Assembly: GCA_965215025.1 (NCBI GenBank)
Contig: CBDCCV010000001.1
Location: forward strand, 1,550,001 to 1,614,000
Reading direction: 5' to 3'
DNA: 64,000 nucleotides
DNA from: CBDCCV01 sp965215025
Lineage (GTDB): Bacteria; Bacteroidota; Rhodothermia; Rhodothermales; Salinibacteraceae
Shown here: in pieces, positions 18,465 to 26,834 of the stretch
Layout: each line of letters opens with the position of its first letter
How positions within the stretch are numbered: the first letter of the stretch is position 1
Position numbers and translations under genes: made by a program
The notes under the pieces: generated by a model
What the model was told of the DNA's origin: nothing
The model's input: the letters and a program-made list of their open reading frames with translations, nothing else
Database searches by the model: none

Positions 18465-18490
18465 GTAGGGGCGCAGCGCTGCTGCGCCCT
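18465..18490. repeat. GTAGGGGCGCAGC palindrome
   Basis: GTAGGGGCGCAGC is followed after a short centre by GCTGCGCCCT, giving a 10-bp stem with one bulged G. It lies between divergent ccmB and the ADP-ribosylglycohydrolase gene and matches the outer arm of the dispersed palindrome family. Confidence 0.7.
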
Positions 18491-18555
18491 CGCCGGAAGA
18501 GACGCAGGCGATCAAGTTTTCTTCCAACGCCCATCCGCAAACCCCGCCGCGCCAC

Positions 18556-19536
18556 GTGACAATCAACCGCGACAGAACACGAGGCGCGCTCTTAGGCACG
18601 GCCGTGGGCGATGCGCTGGGGATGCCCGTCGAGGGCCTCAGCCACCAGAACGTGCGCACCTACTACAAAGGCATCAAGAAGTATCGCGCCGACGAGCAAC
18701 GCGGCGACCTCCAGGCCGGGCAGTGGACGGACGACACGCAGCTTACCTTTGCCCTCGCCCGCGCCCTCACCGCTGCCGAAGCGGTCGAGGCGTTCCCAGC
18801 CGAAGCGGCCAAAGCCTACGTCGCCCTCCTCCCCAAAGCGCGCCGCTGGGGACCGACCACGCGCACTGCCGTCGAGCGCCTGTCCGAAGGCGCCGCGCCC
18901 CACGACGCCGGCGCCGGTGGCCGCCCCACCGACGGGGCCGCCATGCGCGCCGCGCCGCTCGGCCTCTGGTGGGCGGCCACCGGCGCCACGCGCGAAGAGG
19001 CGTTCCGCGTGCTGCGGCCCGTCTTTGAGGTCACGCACCGGCACCCGAGCGCCGTGGCGGCTGGCTTCGGGCAGGCGTTTGCTATCCGCCACACCGCCGC
19101 GCGCCCGCCCGCAAGGTTCGACGCCGAGGCGTTCTGGCCCGCCCTCATCGAAACCGCGGCGTGGGCCGAAAAGGAGCTTGGCGCCGAAACGAACGTCTCC
19201 GACCGCCTGCGCGCGCTCGACGGCTCGCTGCATCAGGGCACCATGCCGCTCGACCTTTTAGACGTGTGCGACGGCGCCGGTGTCCTTGCCCACGAAGCTT
19301 GGCCCTTCGCCGCAGGCATGTTCGCCCGCGCGCCGCACCTCGTGGAGGCCACGCTCCTCTCCACCATCAACGCCGGCGGCGACGCCGACACCACCGGCGC
19401 GATGGCCGGCGCACTCCTCGGCGCGCTCCACGGCTGGGCAGCTTTCCCGGCCGAGTGGCAGGACGGCCTGGAAGCCCGCACGCGCTTGGAGGCCGAGGCG
19501 GACGCGCTCGCCGCGCGGCTGGAAGAGAGGGGATAG
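18556..19536 (+). CDS. ADP-ribosylglycohydrolase family protein
   Basis: This 326-aa protein has the ARH fold. GTAVGDALGMPVEG is at the N-terminus, the metal-binding WTDDTQ is near residue 57, and the second metal site GGDADTTGAMAGALLGA is near residue 275. These supply the acidic ligands of the binuclear Mg site. Members remove ADP-ribose from proteins or small molecules; the target here is unknown. The start is GTG 18556, since no ATG precedes the conserved GALLGTAVGDA. It stands alone. Confidence 0.9.
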   Translation: MTINRDRTRGALLGTAVGDALGMPVEGLSHQNVRTYYKGIKKYRADEQRGDLQAGQWTDDTQLTFALARALTAAEAVEAFPAEAAKAYVALLPKARRWGPTTRTAVERLSEGAAPHDAGAGGRPTDGAAMRAAPLGLWWAATGATREEAFRVLRPVFEVTHRHPSAVAAGFGQAFAIRHTAARPPARFDAEAFWPALIETAAWAEKELGAETNVSDRLRALDGSLHQGTMPLDLLDVCDGAGVLAHEAWPFAAGMFARAPHLVEATLLSTINAGGDADTTGAMAGALLGALHGWAAFPAEWQDGLEARTRLEAEADALAARLEERG

Positions 19537-19541
19537 GAGAG

Positions 19542-19589
19542 GACGAGGCGACGAGGCGAAGAAACGACGAGACGAGGAGACGATGAAAC
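19542..19589. repeat. Octamer array GACGAGGC
   Basis: Six consecutive 8-mers in exact register: GACGAGGC twice, GAAGAAAC, GACGAGAC, GAGGAGAC, GATGAAAC. A partial inverse copy (GCTCTTCGCCTCC, GTTTCATC) follows at about 19595-19618, so the array can form a hairpin between convergent genes. Confidence 0.8.
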
Positions 19590-19613
19590 AAGAGTGCTCT
19601 TCGCCTCCGCGTT

Positions 19614-20684
19614 TCATCCACTCCTCGATTCCTTCCCCCGTGCGGCGCGCTCGGCGGCGGTGAGGACGCCGCGCGGCTTCTCCGTAAAGACTGGCTCATC
19701 CTCAGAGGGCGGGCCAAAATCGCCGATGAACGAAATCTCCGGCTCGAGGCGATGGCCCGTCTCGCGCTCGACGGCGTCCTGCACGTAGCGGATAAGCGCG
19801 CGCACGTCCGCCGCGCGTGCCTCTTTACGGTTGATCATGATGTTGGCGTGGCGATGCGTCACCTCCGCCCCGCCGATGCGCACGCCCAAGAGGCCGCACT
19901 TGTCGATGAGCCGCCCGGCGCCGATGCCCTCGATCTTTTTGAAGATGGACCCGGCGCTCGGCTCGGTGTCCAGCGGCGGATGGCGGTCGGCGCGCCAGGC
20001 GAGGTTGGCCTCGGCGATGGCGCGCATCCGCTCCGGGTCGCCCGGCTCGAGCTGGAACGTGGCTGCGAGGACCACGTCCTGCCGGTCGTGCAGCACCGAG
20101 TAGTCGTAACCGAAGTCGAAGTAATCCACGCCCACGGTTTTTCGTTCGCCCTCCTCGGTGAGCAGGTCGGCTTCGAGCAGCACCTCTTCGATAAACATCG
20201 TGCGTGCGCGCTCCGGCGGCGGCGAGAGGAAGTGCAGGTTCTGCCAGAGCGCCCCGCCGACGGTGGACGGGATGCCGACGTAGTGCTCCAGCCCCGAGAG
20301 GCCGGCTGCGATGGCGGTCTCGATCACGTCGGGCCACATCGTGGCGCCGCTTTCCACCCAGAGCTGATGCTCCTTGGGCCGCACCTCGAAGTGCCGCGCC
20401 ACGTTGCGGATGACCAGGCCGCGAAAGCCGAGATCGCCCACCAAGATGTTGGCCCCGGTGCCCATCAGGAAAAAGGGCAGATCGCTTTCTCGCGCCGCGC
20501 GGATGGCCGCGCACAGTTCATCGGCGGTGCGGGCCTCGTAGTAAAAATCCGCCGGCCCGCCGATCTTGAACGTGGTGAAGGGTGCCAGCGGCACGTTGCG
20601 CCGGAGGCGGTCCGGGCTGAGCGTGCGGTGGAGTGCTTCGGGGGGAAGAAGAGTACGTACCTGTTGCTGCTGCATGAGGAGCAA
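19614..20684 (-). CDS. murB: UDP-N-acetylenolpyruvoylglucosamine reductase
   Basis: MurB, 356 aa, is a cytosolic flavoenzyme that reduces UDP-GlcNAc-enolpyruvate to UDP-MurNAc. The FAD-binding domain carries TTFKIGGPADFYYEA and MGTGANILVGD. The IPSTVGGALWQN loop follows. The C-terminal domain contains AGSIFKK, with the likely proton-donating Ser, and ANIMIN. An extra 30-residue N-terminal segment rich in Gln and Leu precedes the fold. Start at 20684 (MLLM); the second Met at residue 4 is equally possible. No other cell-wall genes adjoin. Confidence 0.95.
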   Translation of the reverse strand: MLLMQQQQVRTLLPPEALHRTLSPDRLRRNVPLAPFTTFKIGGPADFYYEARTADELCAAIRAARESDLPFFLMGTGANILVGDLGFRGLVIRNVARHFEVRPKEHQLWVESGATMWPDVIETAIAAGLSGLEHYVGIPSTVGGALWQNLHFLSPPPERARTMFIEEVLLEADLLTEEGERKTVGVDYFDFGYDYSVLHDRQDVVLAATFQLEPGDPERMRAIAEANLAWRADRHPPLDTEPSAGSIFKKIEGIGAGRLIDKCGLLGVRIGGAEVTHRHANIMINRKEARAADVRALIRYVQDAVERETGHRLEPEISFIGDFGPPSEDEPVFTEKPRGVLTAAERAARGKESRSG

Positions 20685-20844
20685 GCCAAAAAGCCTTTAT
20701 TAGTTGCGCCTACGCACCTCAAGGTCTGTACGCAGAGGCATCTTTGTGGTTGGAAGAGGACGGCGGAAAGACGAGTGGATTACCACTCGCGGCTCTAATC
20801 CGACAGTCTGAGGGACGATAGGGACGACTCACGAAGAAAAGAAG

Positions 20845-20873
20845 TTTGAGAAAGCATAACACTCTTGTAACAG
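20845..20873 (+). promoter_or_regulatory. Possible promoter for the first SusC gene
   Basis: TTTG (20845-20848), 19 nt, then TAACAG (20868-20873). The -33 box and spacing fit the Bacteroidota consensus but the -7 box is poor. It is in the 346-bp spacer 20685-21030 between divergent murB and the SusC gene, in which I see no ORF. Confidence 0.25.
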
Positions 20874-21030
20874 CGGCAAGGGGGCGCTACGTTGCGCTAT
20901 CCCGGCGCCGGTGTCTCACCAGCGCTTCGGACTCAGGCTGGCTTCGCTGAGGTCGCTCCGCACATCGTGAGCGCTCGAACCTGGACGCGCGCATCCGACC
21001 TTAGTCAATAAAACGAATCAGAGAGACGCC

Positions 21031-24000
21031 ATGAAGAAAAGGCTAACGAATTTCGCGTGTGGGCTGCTGCTAATGCTCTGCATTCCTGGAGCGGCGCTGG
21101 CTCAAGAGGGGACGCTCACCGGCACCGTAGTGGACGGTGAAACCGGCGCTGCGCTCCCCGGCGCCAACGTCGTCATCGACGAGCTGCAGCGCGGCACAGC
21201 CGCTGATGGAGACGGCAGCTTCACGCTGACGGATGTCCCGGCCGGCACGTACACCCTCGGCGTCTCTTTCATTGGGTATCAGCGGTACTCTAACGAGGTG
21301 GTGATCCAGGCGGGAGAGACGACCACCACGGAGATTGAGATGGAGCCGGACGCCTTTGGCCTCGATGAGGTTGTTGTGACGGGCGTGGGCCGCGGCACGG
21401 CCACGAAGAAGCTCGGCTTCTCCGTAAGCAAAGTGGATGTGGAGACGCTCGAAAAGGTCCCAGCCACCGACCCGGCCAACGCGCTGCGCGGCAAGGTCCC
21501 CGGCGCCATGGTGGTGCAAGGCTCGGGCGACCCTTCCGCTGATGCGGACATCCGCCTGCGCGGCTCGACGTCCATCTCGGGCGACCAAAGCCCGCTCATC
21601 ATCGTGGACGGCGTGATCACCAGCGGGAGCCTGCGCGACATCAACATGGAGGACGTTGAGTCCATCGAGGTGGTCAAGGGGGCGGCGGCGGCGTCGCTCT
21701 ACGGCTCGCTCGCGGGCAACGGCGTGATCCAGGTGCGCACCAAGCGCGGCGACGCGCAGGGCGGCGCGCGCATCACCTTCCGTAGCGAGGTGGGCATCTC
21801 AACCATCGCTGGCGACTACCCGGTGGCTACGCAGCACCCCTGGGTGCTCGACACGCTCGAGTTCCGGCTCCCCAACGGCAATACGCAGACGCTCATCGAG
21901 CCAACGGAGCAGCAACTGGCAAATGTTTCCGACGGTGCCCGGCTCATCCGCTGGGACGGCCGCTCGAACGAGACCATAGATGACGGCTTCTTCGACAATC
22001 CGTACCCGATCCTCCGCAACAACGTAGATGCCGTCTTTACCGGGCAGCCCTTTAACACGAACTACATCTCCATTGGCAACTCGAGCGAGGATTACAACTA
22101 CTTCGCCTCGTTTGAGAACATGCGCCAGGGCGGCGTCCTCGAGCCGGTGGAGCCGTACAGCCGCAACACCTTCCGCCTCAATGCGGACTACATCCCGATG
22201 GACCGGCTCGCCGTCAAGTTCAGCGGCTCCTACATCAACGTCACGTCGCCGCGCTTCGAGGAGCAGGGCCAGGGCGACAACTTCTTTTACTCGATCCTCA
22301 CGGCCGACCCGTTCATCGACCTGACCGAGACGACGATGCAGGGCGGGCGGGAGGTGTTCTCCAACCGGCCTACCGGCTACGCCATCCAGGGGTCGAACTG
22401 GCAGAACCCGCTTTACGTGGCGCAGCAGCGCGAGCGCGGCCTCGACCGCGACCGCGTCATCGCCGGCGTGGCCGCCTCGTACGACTTAGCCAACTGGGTG
22501 TCCCTCAACGCCCGGCAGTCGCTCGACCGCGGCTTTACCGAGTGGAAGACGTTCTACCCCGTCGGCTTCACGACGCCGACGCCCAGCCCGACCGTTAACG
22601 ACGGTTACGACTTCCGCCGCTCTATCGAACAGAGCACCTCCATTACGGAGGCTTGGACGGAGTTCGCCGGCGCCGTCGGCGAGTTCAACCTCTCGGCCGT
22701 GGCGAAGTACCTCTACGAGAACCGCGACTACGAGTGGTTCGAGGCCGAGGGCAGCCGGTACTCCGCCCGCGGCGTGCGCGACATCGGCTCGCTCGACCCC
22801 GAGACGTTCGGCATCGACTCGTACCAGACGACCGAGCGGGCCGAGAACTACTTCTTCGACCTCTCGGCCGACTACCAGGAGAAGATCATCCTGGGCGGGC
22901 TAATCCGCCGGGACGGCTCCTCCTCCTTTGGCACCGATGAGCGCTGGCAGACCTACTACCGCGGCTCGCTGGCGTACCGGCTCTCGGAGGACTTCGACAT
23001 CCCGAACGTGAACGAGCTGAAGCTGCGCGCGTCCTACGGTACCTCCGGGCAGCGCCCTCCTTTTGAGGCGCAGTACGAGACGTTCAGCGCCACGAGCGTG
23101 GGTCTTGAGCCGAACATTCTGGGGAACGAGGGCCTGAAGCCTTCTACCGTAAAAGAGCTGGAAACGGGCATAAACCTCGCCTTCCTCGACCGCTTCACCT
23201 TCGAGGCGAACTACGCGCTTACGCAGGTGGAGAACGACTACCTGGAGGTGCCGCTCTCGGCGCTGGCCGGCTTCCAGGACCAGTGGCAGAACGTAGGCGA
23301 GATCGAGAGCACGGCCCTGGAGTTCGCCCTCGGCGGGCGTCCCTTGGAAGTGAGCAACTTCTCCTGGGACCTCAACCTGACGTTCTCGCACATCACGCAG
23401 GAGATCACCGACCTGGGCGACGTGCCGGCCTTCACGCGGACCATCGCAGGCACGGCGCTGAACCTCTTCCGCGTTGAAGAAGGCGTCCCGTACGGCGCCA
23501 TGTACGGCAACGAGATCGCTACTTCGCTCGACCAACTCACCGTGGGCGAAGGCGGCGAGGTGCTCAACGGCGGCACCGACACCAACGGCGACGGGCGGCT
23601 CACGCGTGATGACTACGCTATTAACGACCAGGGCTACGTCGTGCCCGCCGGCACGCACGGCACGGCCGCTGAGCAGGTCGTTTACCTCGTCAACGAGAAC
23701 GGCGAGCGGCTCGTCACCCAGATCGGGGACACGCAGCCGGACTTCTCGATGGGCTTCAGCTCCACGCTCACCTACCGTGGCCTCGCGCTCTACGCACTGC
23801 TGGACTGGGTAAGCGGCGGCGACGTGTACAACTACACTAAGCAACTCCTTTACTTCAACTACCGCCACGAGGACCAGCAGGAGCTGGCCGCAGAGGGCTA
23901 CCACCTCCAGTACACGGATGCCTCCTCGGCTATCTACAACGGGGCCAACGCCTCGTCGTACTTCGTCGAGGATGCCGGCTTCGTGAAGCTGCGCGAGGTC

Positions 24001-24222
24001 TCGCTCGCCTACAACTTCACCCGGAGCCAGCTCGGCCCCCTGGGGCAGTACATCAACGGGCTGAAGCTGGGCGTCCTCGGGCGCAACCTCCTCACCTTCA
24101 CCGACTACACCGGCTGGGACCCGGAGGTGGCGCTGCGCACCAACGCCACGAACTTCCGCCTGGACGAGTACGCCTACCCGAACTTCCGCACGTTCACCGG
24201 CTCGGTCGAGATCCGGTTCTAA
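21031..24222 (+). CDS. SusC/RagA-family TonB-linked outer membrane protein (first copy)
   Basis: This 1063-aa protein has a signal peptide (CGLLLMLCIPGAALA-QEG) and an N-terminal carboxypeptidase-like regulatory domain (about 27-105, TLTGTVVDGETGAALPGANV). The plug domain contains the SusC-specific VDGVITSG and VKGAAAASLYGS motifs (about 115-240), followed by a beta-barrel ending in a terminal aromatic (EIRF). It forms an outer-membrane nutrient pore energised by TonB, with its SusD lipoprotein 75 bp downstream. The imported substrate is unknown; no glycosidase or peptidase gene is linked. No sigma/anti-sigma pair is adjacent. Confidence 0.95.
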   Translation: MKKRLTNFACGLLLMLCIPGAALAQEGTLTGTVVDGETGAALPGANVVIDELQRGTAADGDGSFTLTDVPAGTYTLGVSFIGYQRYSNEVVIQAGETTTTEIEMEPDAFGLDEVVVTGVGRGTATKKLGFSVSKVDVETLEKVPATDPANALRGKVPGAMVVQGSGDPSADADIRLRGSTSISGDQSPLIIVDGVITSGSLRDINMEDVESIEVVKGAAAASLYGSLAGNGVIQVRTKRGDAQGGARITFRSEVGISTIAGDYPVATQHPWVLDTLEFRLPNGNTQTLIEPTEQQLANVSDGARLIRWDGRSNETIDDGFFDNPYPILRNNVDAVFTGQPFNTNYISIGNSSEDYNYFASFENMRQGGVLEPVEPYSRNTFRLNADYIPMDRLAVKFSGSYINVTSPRFEEQGQGDNFFYSILTADPFIDLTETTMQGGREVFSNRPTGYAIQGSNWQNPLYVAQQRERGLDRDRVIAGVAASYDLANWVSLNARQSLDRGFTEWKTFYPVGFTTPTPSPTVNDGYDFRRSIEQSTSITEAWTEFAGAVGEFNLSAVAKYLYENRDYEWFEAEGSRYSARGVRDIGSLDPETFGIDSYQTTERAENYFFDLSADYQEKIILGGLIRRDGSSSFGTDERWQTYYRGSLAYRLSEDFDIPNVNELKLRASYGTSGQRPPFEAQYETFSATSVGLEPNILGNEGLKPSTVKELETGINLAFLDRFTFEANYALTQVENDYLEVPLSALAGFQDQWQNVGEIESTALEFALGGRPLEVSNFSWDLNLTFSHITQEITDLGDVPAFTRTIAGTALNLFRVEEGVPYGAMYGNEIATSLDQLTVGEGGEVLNGGTDTNGDGRLTRDDYAINDQGYVVPAGTHGTAAEQVVYLVNENGERLVTQIGDTQPDFSMGFSSTLTYRGLALYALLDWVSGGDVYNYTKQLLYFNYRHEDQQELAAEGYHLQYTDASSAIYNGANASSYFVEDAGFVKLREVSLAYNFTRSQLGPLGQYINGLKLGVLGRNLLTFTDYTGWDPEVALRTNATNFRLDEYAYPNFRTFTGSVEIRF

Positions 24223-24297
24223 CCTCGGGCGAACGGGAGCGCCCCATCGGGGGGGCGTCGGATCATCATCTTGCAAACGGAGACTGCTCAAAGCGCC

Positions 24298-26061
24298 ATG
24301 AAAACCTTTATCGCACGGCAACTGCCCCTCCCGCTTCTGCTGCTGATAGCGCTCCTCGTGGCTGTAGGCGGATGCCGGGACCTGAGCGTGGACAACGTCA
24401 ACGACCCGGTTCGCGAGCGTGCGCTGGGCGAGGCCAGCGGCGTGGTGGCCCTCCTGGAAGGCGCTACGGCCAACACGGTCCAGATGATCGTCGAGGAAGA
24501 AGGGGTGCACATGGGCGGGCTGGCTGATCAGACCACGGCCACGAATCGGTTCTTCAGCTTCTGGGACTTCGCCTACCAGCCGCGTCAGCGCCTGAACAAC
24601 CGCACCACGTACTCCGACGCGGAGATCATCGAGGACCCCTGGCTCACGTTCAACGCGGCGGTGTCCTCGGCCAACACCATCATCCAGCGGATCGAACTCG
24701 ACGGAGAAGACATCGTCCTTGACGATGGCACGGACGTGTCGCAAAAGCTGCTGGCCTCGGCGTACTTCATCCGTGGGGTGGCACGCGGGTACATCGGCTT
24801 GATCTACAACCAGGGCTACATCGCTGGCCCGGAGACCGATCCCACTGTCGTCCAGGATTTTGCGCCCTACAGCGAGATCATCGCCGCCGCCGTTGAGGAC
24901 ATCGACCAGGGGATCGCGCTGGCTGAGCAGGTCTCGGGCTTCCAGTGGGACCTGCTCCCGGGCGGCAATGCCTACTCGTTTGACCAGTTCGTGGAGATCG
25001 CCAACTCCCTTTCGGCGCGCATCCTCCTCAACGAAGCGCGCACGCAAGAAGAGGCCGACGGCTGGTCCCCCGACCGCTGGCAGAACATCCTCGACCGCGC
25101 CGAGGCGGGACTGGGCGGGGCGTTGGAGGCGTTCGCTCCCACCTCCGTCGGCCCGTTCATCTTTTTCTGCAACTACTGCGACTGGAACACCTTCCTGGTG
25201 ACGGGCGGCATCGAGGACGGTGCCGGCTACCTCCCCACCGACGTCAAGCTGCTGCACCTCTTTGATGGGGACTACCCCGTGGACTACCCCGACGAGGGGA
25301 ACCTCGACCCGGTAGAGACGGCCGACCCGCGCATCCAGTACTTTAAGTACACGACGAACTACGGCTTCCTGAACGCCTCGCGCGACCGCTCGCTCTTTAC
25401 TAACTACTGGAACCTGCGCATGTACGCCGCTAACAACTGGGGCGAGAGCGGCTATCCGATACCCGTTATGACGCGCGCGGAGACCCAGTACATCAAGGCC
25501 GAGGCCAACGTCCGGCTTGGCAACAAGGCCGCCGCCGCCGAAGCGCTCGAAAACAGCCCCTTCGGCAGCGTGCCTACCGACTTCGAACCGAACCTGCCGG
25601 CCATACAGCTCGGGGCCATTGAGTTCCCCGACGGCGCGGATGGCCTGGCGGCTGGCCTTACCATAAGCGCTGGCGCAAGCGACGACGCCTTCGCTTGCGC
25701 GCTCCATAAGGAATACTCCATCGAGCTAGACATGCTCGGCGGCATCGGGCTGCAGTGGTACTTCATGCGGCGCCACAACCTGCTCCAAGAAGGCACGCCG
25801 CTGCACTACCCCGTGCCTGGCCGAGAGCTTGAGATCACCTTCCGCGACTACTACACCTTCGGCGGCGCCGACAACGCCGGCGAGGCCGGCACGGCGGATG
25901 GGACCAGCAGCTGGAAGACGAACAGCTGCCCCGCCATGCTCAGCGGCGGCGGTGGGGAAGAAGACGTGCGCGTCAAGCTCTACGGGCCGCAGTCGCTCCA
26001 AATCAAGCGAACGGACCTTCCTCCGAGCAACTCTGGCGGACAGTATAAGGGAAACCACTAA
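24298..26061 (+). CDS. SusD/RagB-family outer membrane lipoprotein (first copy)
   Basis: This 587-aa lipoprotein has a signal peptide ending in VAVGGC (lipid Cys26). The mature part has the SusD-like helical TPR scaffold, for example YFIRGVARGYIGLIYNQGY near 165 and TRAETQYIKAEANVRLGN near 400. It would cap the SusC pore and bind substrate. ATG 24298 is preferred to the in-frame TTG at 24271 because it gives a normal lipoprotein leader. It is longer than the second copy and has Ser/Gly-rich loops. Probably co-transcribed with SusC; a terminator-like hairpin follows. Confidence 0.93.
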   Translation: MKTFIARQLPLPLLLLIALLVAVGGCRDLSVDNVNDPVRERALGEASGVVALLEGATANTVQMIVEEEGVHMGGLADQTTATNRFFSFWDFAYQPRQRLNNRTTYSDAEIIEDPWLTFNAAVSSANTIIQRIELDGEDIVLDDGTDVSQKLLASAYFIRGVARGYIGLIYNQGYIAGPETDPTVVQDFAPYSEIIAAAVEDIDQGIALAEQVSGFQWDLLPGGNAYSFDQFVEIANSLSARILLNEARTQEEADGWSPDRWQNILDRAEAGLGGALEAFAPTSVGPFIFFCNYCDWNTFLVTGGIEDGAGYLPTDVKLLHLFDGDYPVDYPDEGNLDPVETADPRIQYFKYTTNYGFLNASRDRSLFTNYWNLRMYAANNWGESGYPIPVMTRAETQYIKAEANVRLGNKAAAAEALENSPFGSVPTDFEPNLPAIQLGAIEFPDGADGLAAGLTISAGASDDAFACALHKEYSIELDMLGGIGLQWYFMRRHNLLQEGTPLHYPVPGRELEITFRDYYTFGGADNAGEAGTADGTSSWKTNSCPAMLSGGGGEEDVRVKLYGPQSLQIKRTDLPPSNSGGQYKGNH

Positions 26062-26089
26062 GCAAACCACTGACGAACAACGTTATGGG

Positions 26090-26123
26090 GGACCTGCGTC
26101 ATTGAGACGCAGGTCCTTCGTTT
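26090..26123 (+). terminator. Terminator-like hairpin after first SusCD pair
   Basis: A perfect 11-bp stem, GGACCTGCGTC (26090-26100) with GACGCAGGTCC (26106-26116), a 5-nt loop, then TTCGTTTC. The T-run is interrupted, so termination may be partial. Confidence 0.6.
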
Positions 26124-26164
26124 CTGAAAGCAATCCTTGCAGTCCGGAAGCACGGCCACCTAGC

Positions 26165-26522
26165 CAGCCGTACCCCTTTGCCCGCGTCGAGACGGACCTG
26201 CCGCTCGCGCTGGCCTTCGAGGTCTACCACCTCGCCTTCGGCGCGGACGACCGGGCGCGCTACACCGTCAAGTACGACATCCTGCGCCGCTCCGGCGGAG
26301 CCGGACGGCCTGGCAAGCCTCTTCCGGGGTGAGAAAAAGCAGCGCACCACCACCGAGACAAGCTACGCCAGCCAGAGCCGCACCGCGCGCGAGTACGTCC
26401 TCCTCGACCTGAGCGAGCAGCCGGGTGGCAGCGGCACGCTAACCGTCACCGTCCGCGTTACCGACGAGACGACGGGACAGAGCGTCGAGCGTGCCATCGC
26501 GTTCGAGGTGGCGGCTTTGTAG
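26165..26522 (+). pseudogene. Decayed C-terminal fragment of a GWxTD-like protein
   Basis: Reading 26165 to about 26297 gives YPFARVETDLP and FEVYHLAFGADDRARYTV. After a one-base frame change near 26300 it continues EPDGLASLFRGEKK, YVLLDL and VRVTDETTGQSVER, ending IAFEVAAL. This parallels the last 115 residues of the protein at 31769-33853 (FEVYHLRYDADDRTRYTV, VRVTDETTGQQVERPIAFEV). The upstream 80% is missing and no start is present. It is a remnant of a second copy, placed after the first SusCD pair exactly as the intact copy follows the second pair. Confidence 0.8.
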
Positions 26523-26834
26523 CGACTTGGCATTTGGCATAAGGTGGCAGCGGTGCGGTCTGAGGCGAAGTGCTTCCATATGGCCTGCTCAGAAGAGCAG
26601 GACTAGTAGGCACCGTTCAGGATAGGGAGATTACGGTTCACCCGTTGAAGGGCACAATTGGGACACTACGGGATTGCAACTCAGTACGCGTTTTCTTCTC
26701 TTCGTACTACGATATTCAGCAGGCTTCCTCAAGCGTCCGCTTCCTGCACGCCGCAGCCTCCTCCGCCGAACCAAGACAGCCGCGCTTCGGCAGGCAACAG
26801 CTTTACTCGCTCATCTACGCATTCCAGAGCCGTC
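26523..26834. other. Spacer before second SusC gene
   Basis: No convincing gene. It holds a small hairpin (CCTGCTC-AGAA-GAGCAGG, 26584-26601). The upstream extension of the SusC frame into this region (from 26658) has no signal-peptide character. It probably contains the promoter for the second SusCD unit, but no clear box was identified. Confidence 0.4.

Noticed and set aside
22900..25707. 935-codon open frame on the minus strand
   Set aside because: It crosses the SusC-SusD boundary in antisense and has no recognisable motif or signal peptide.
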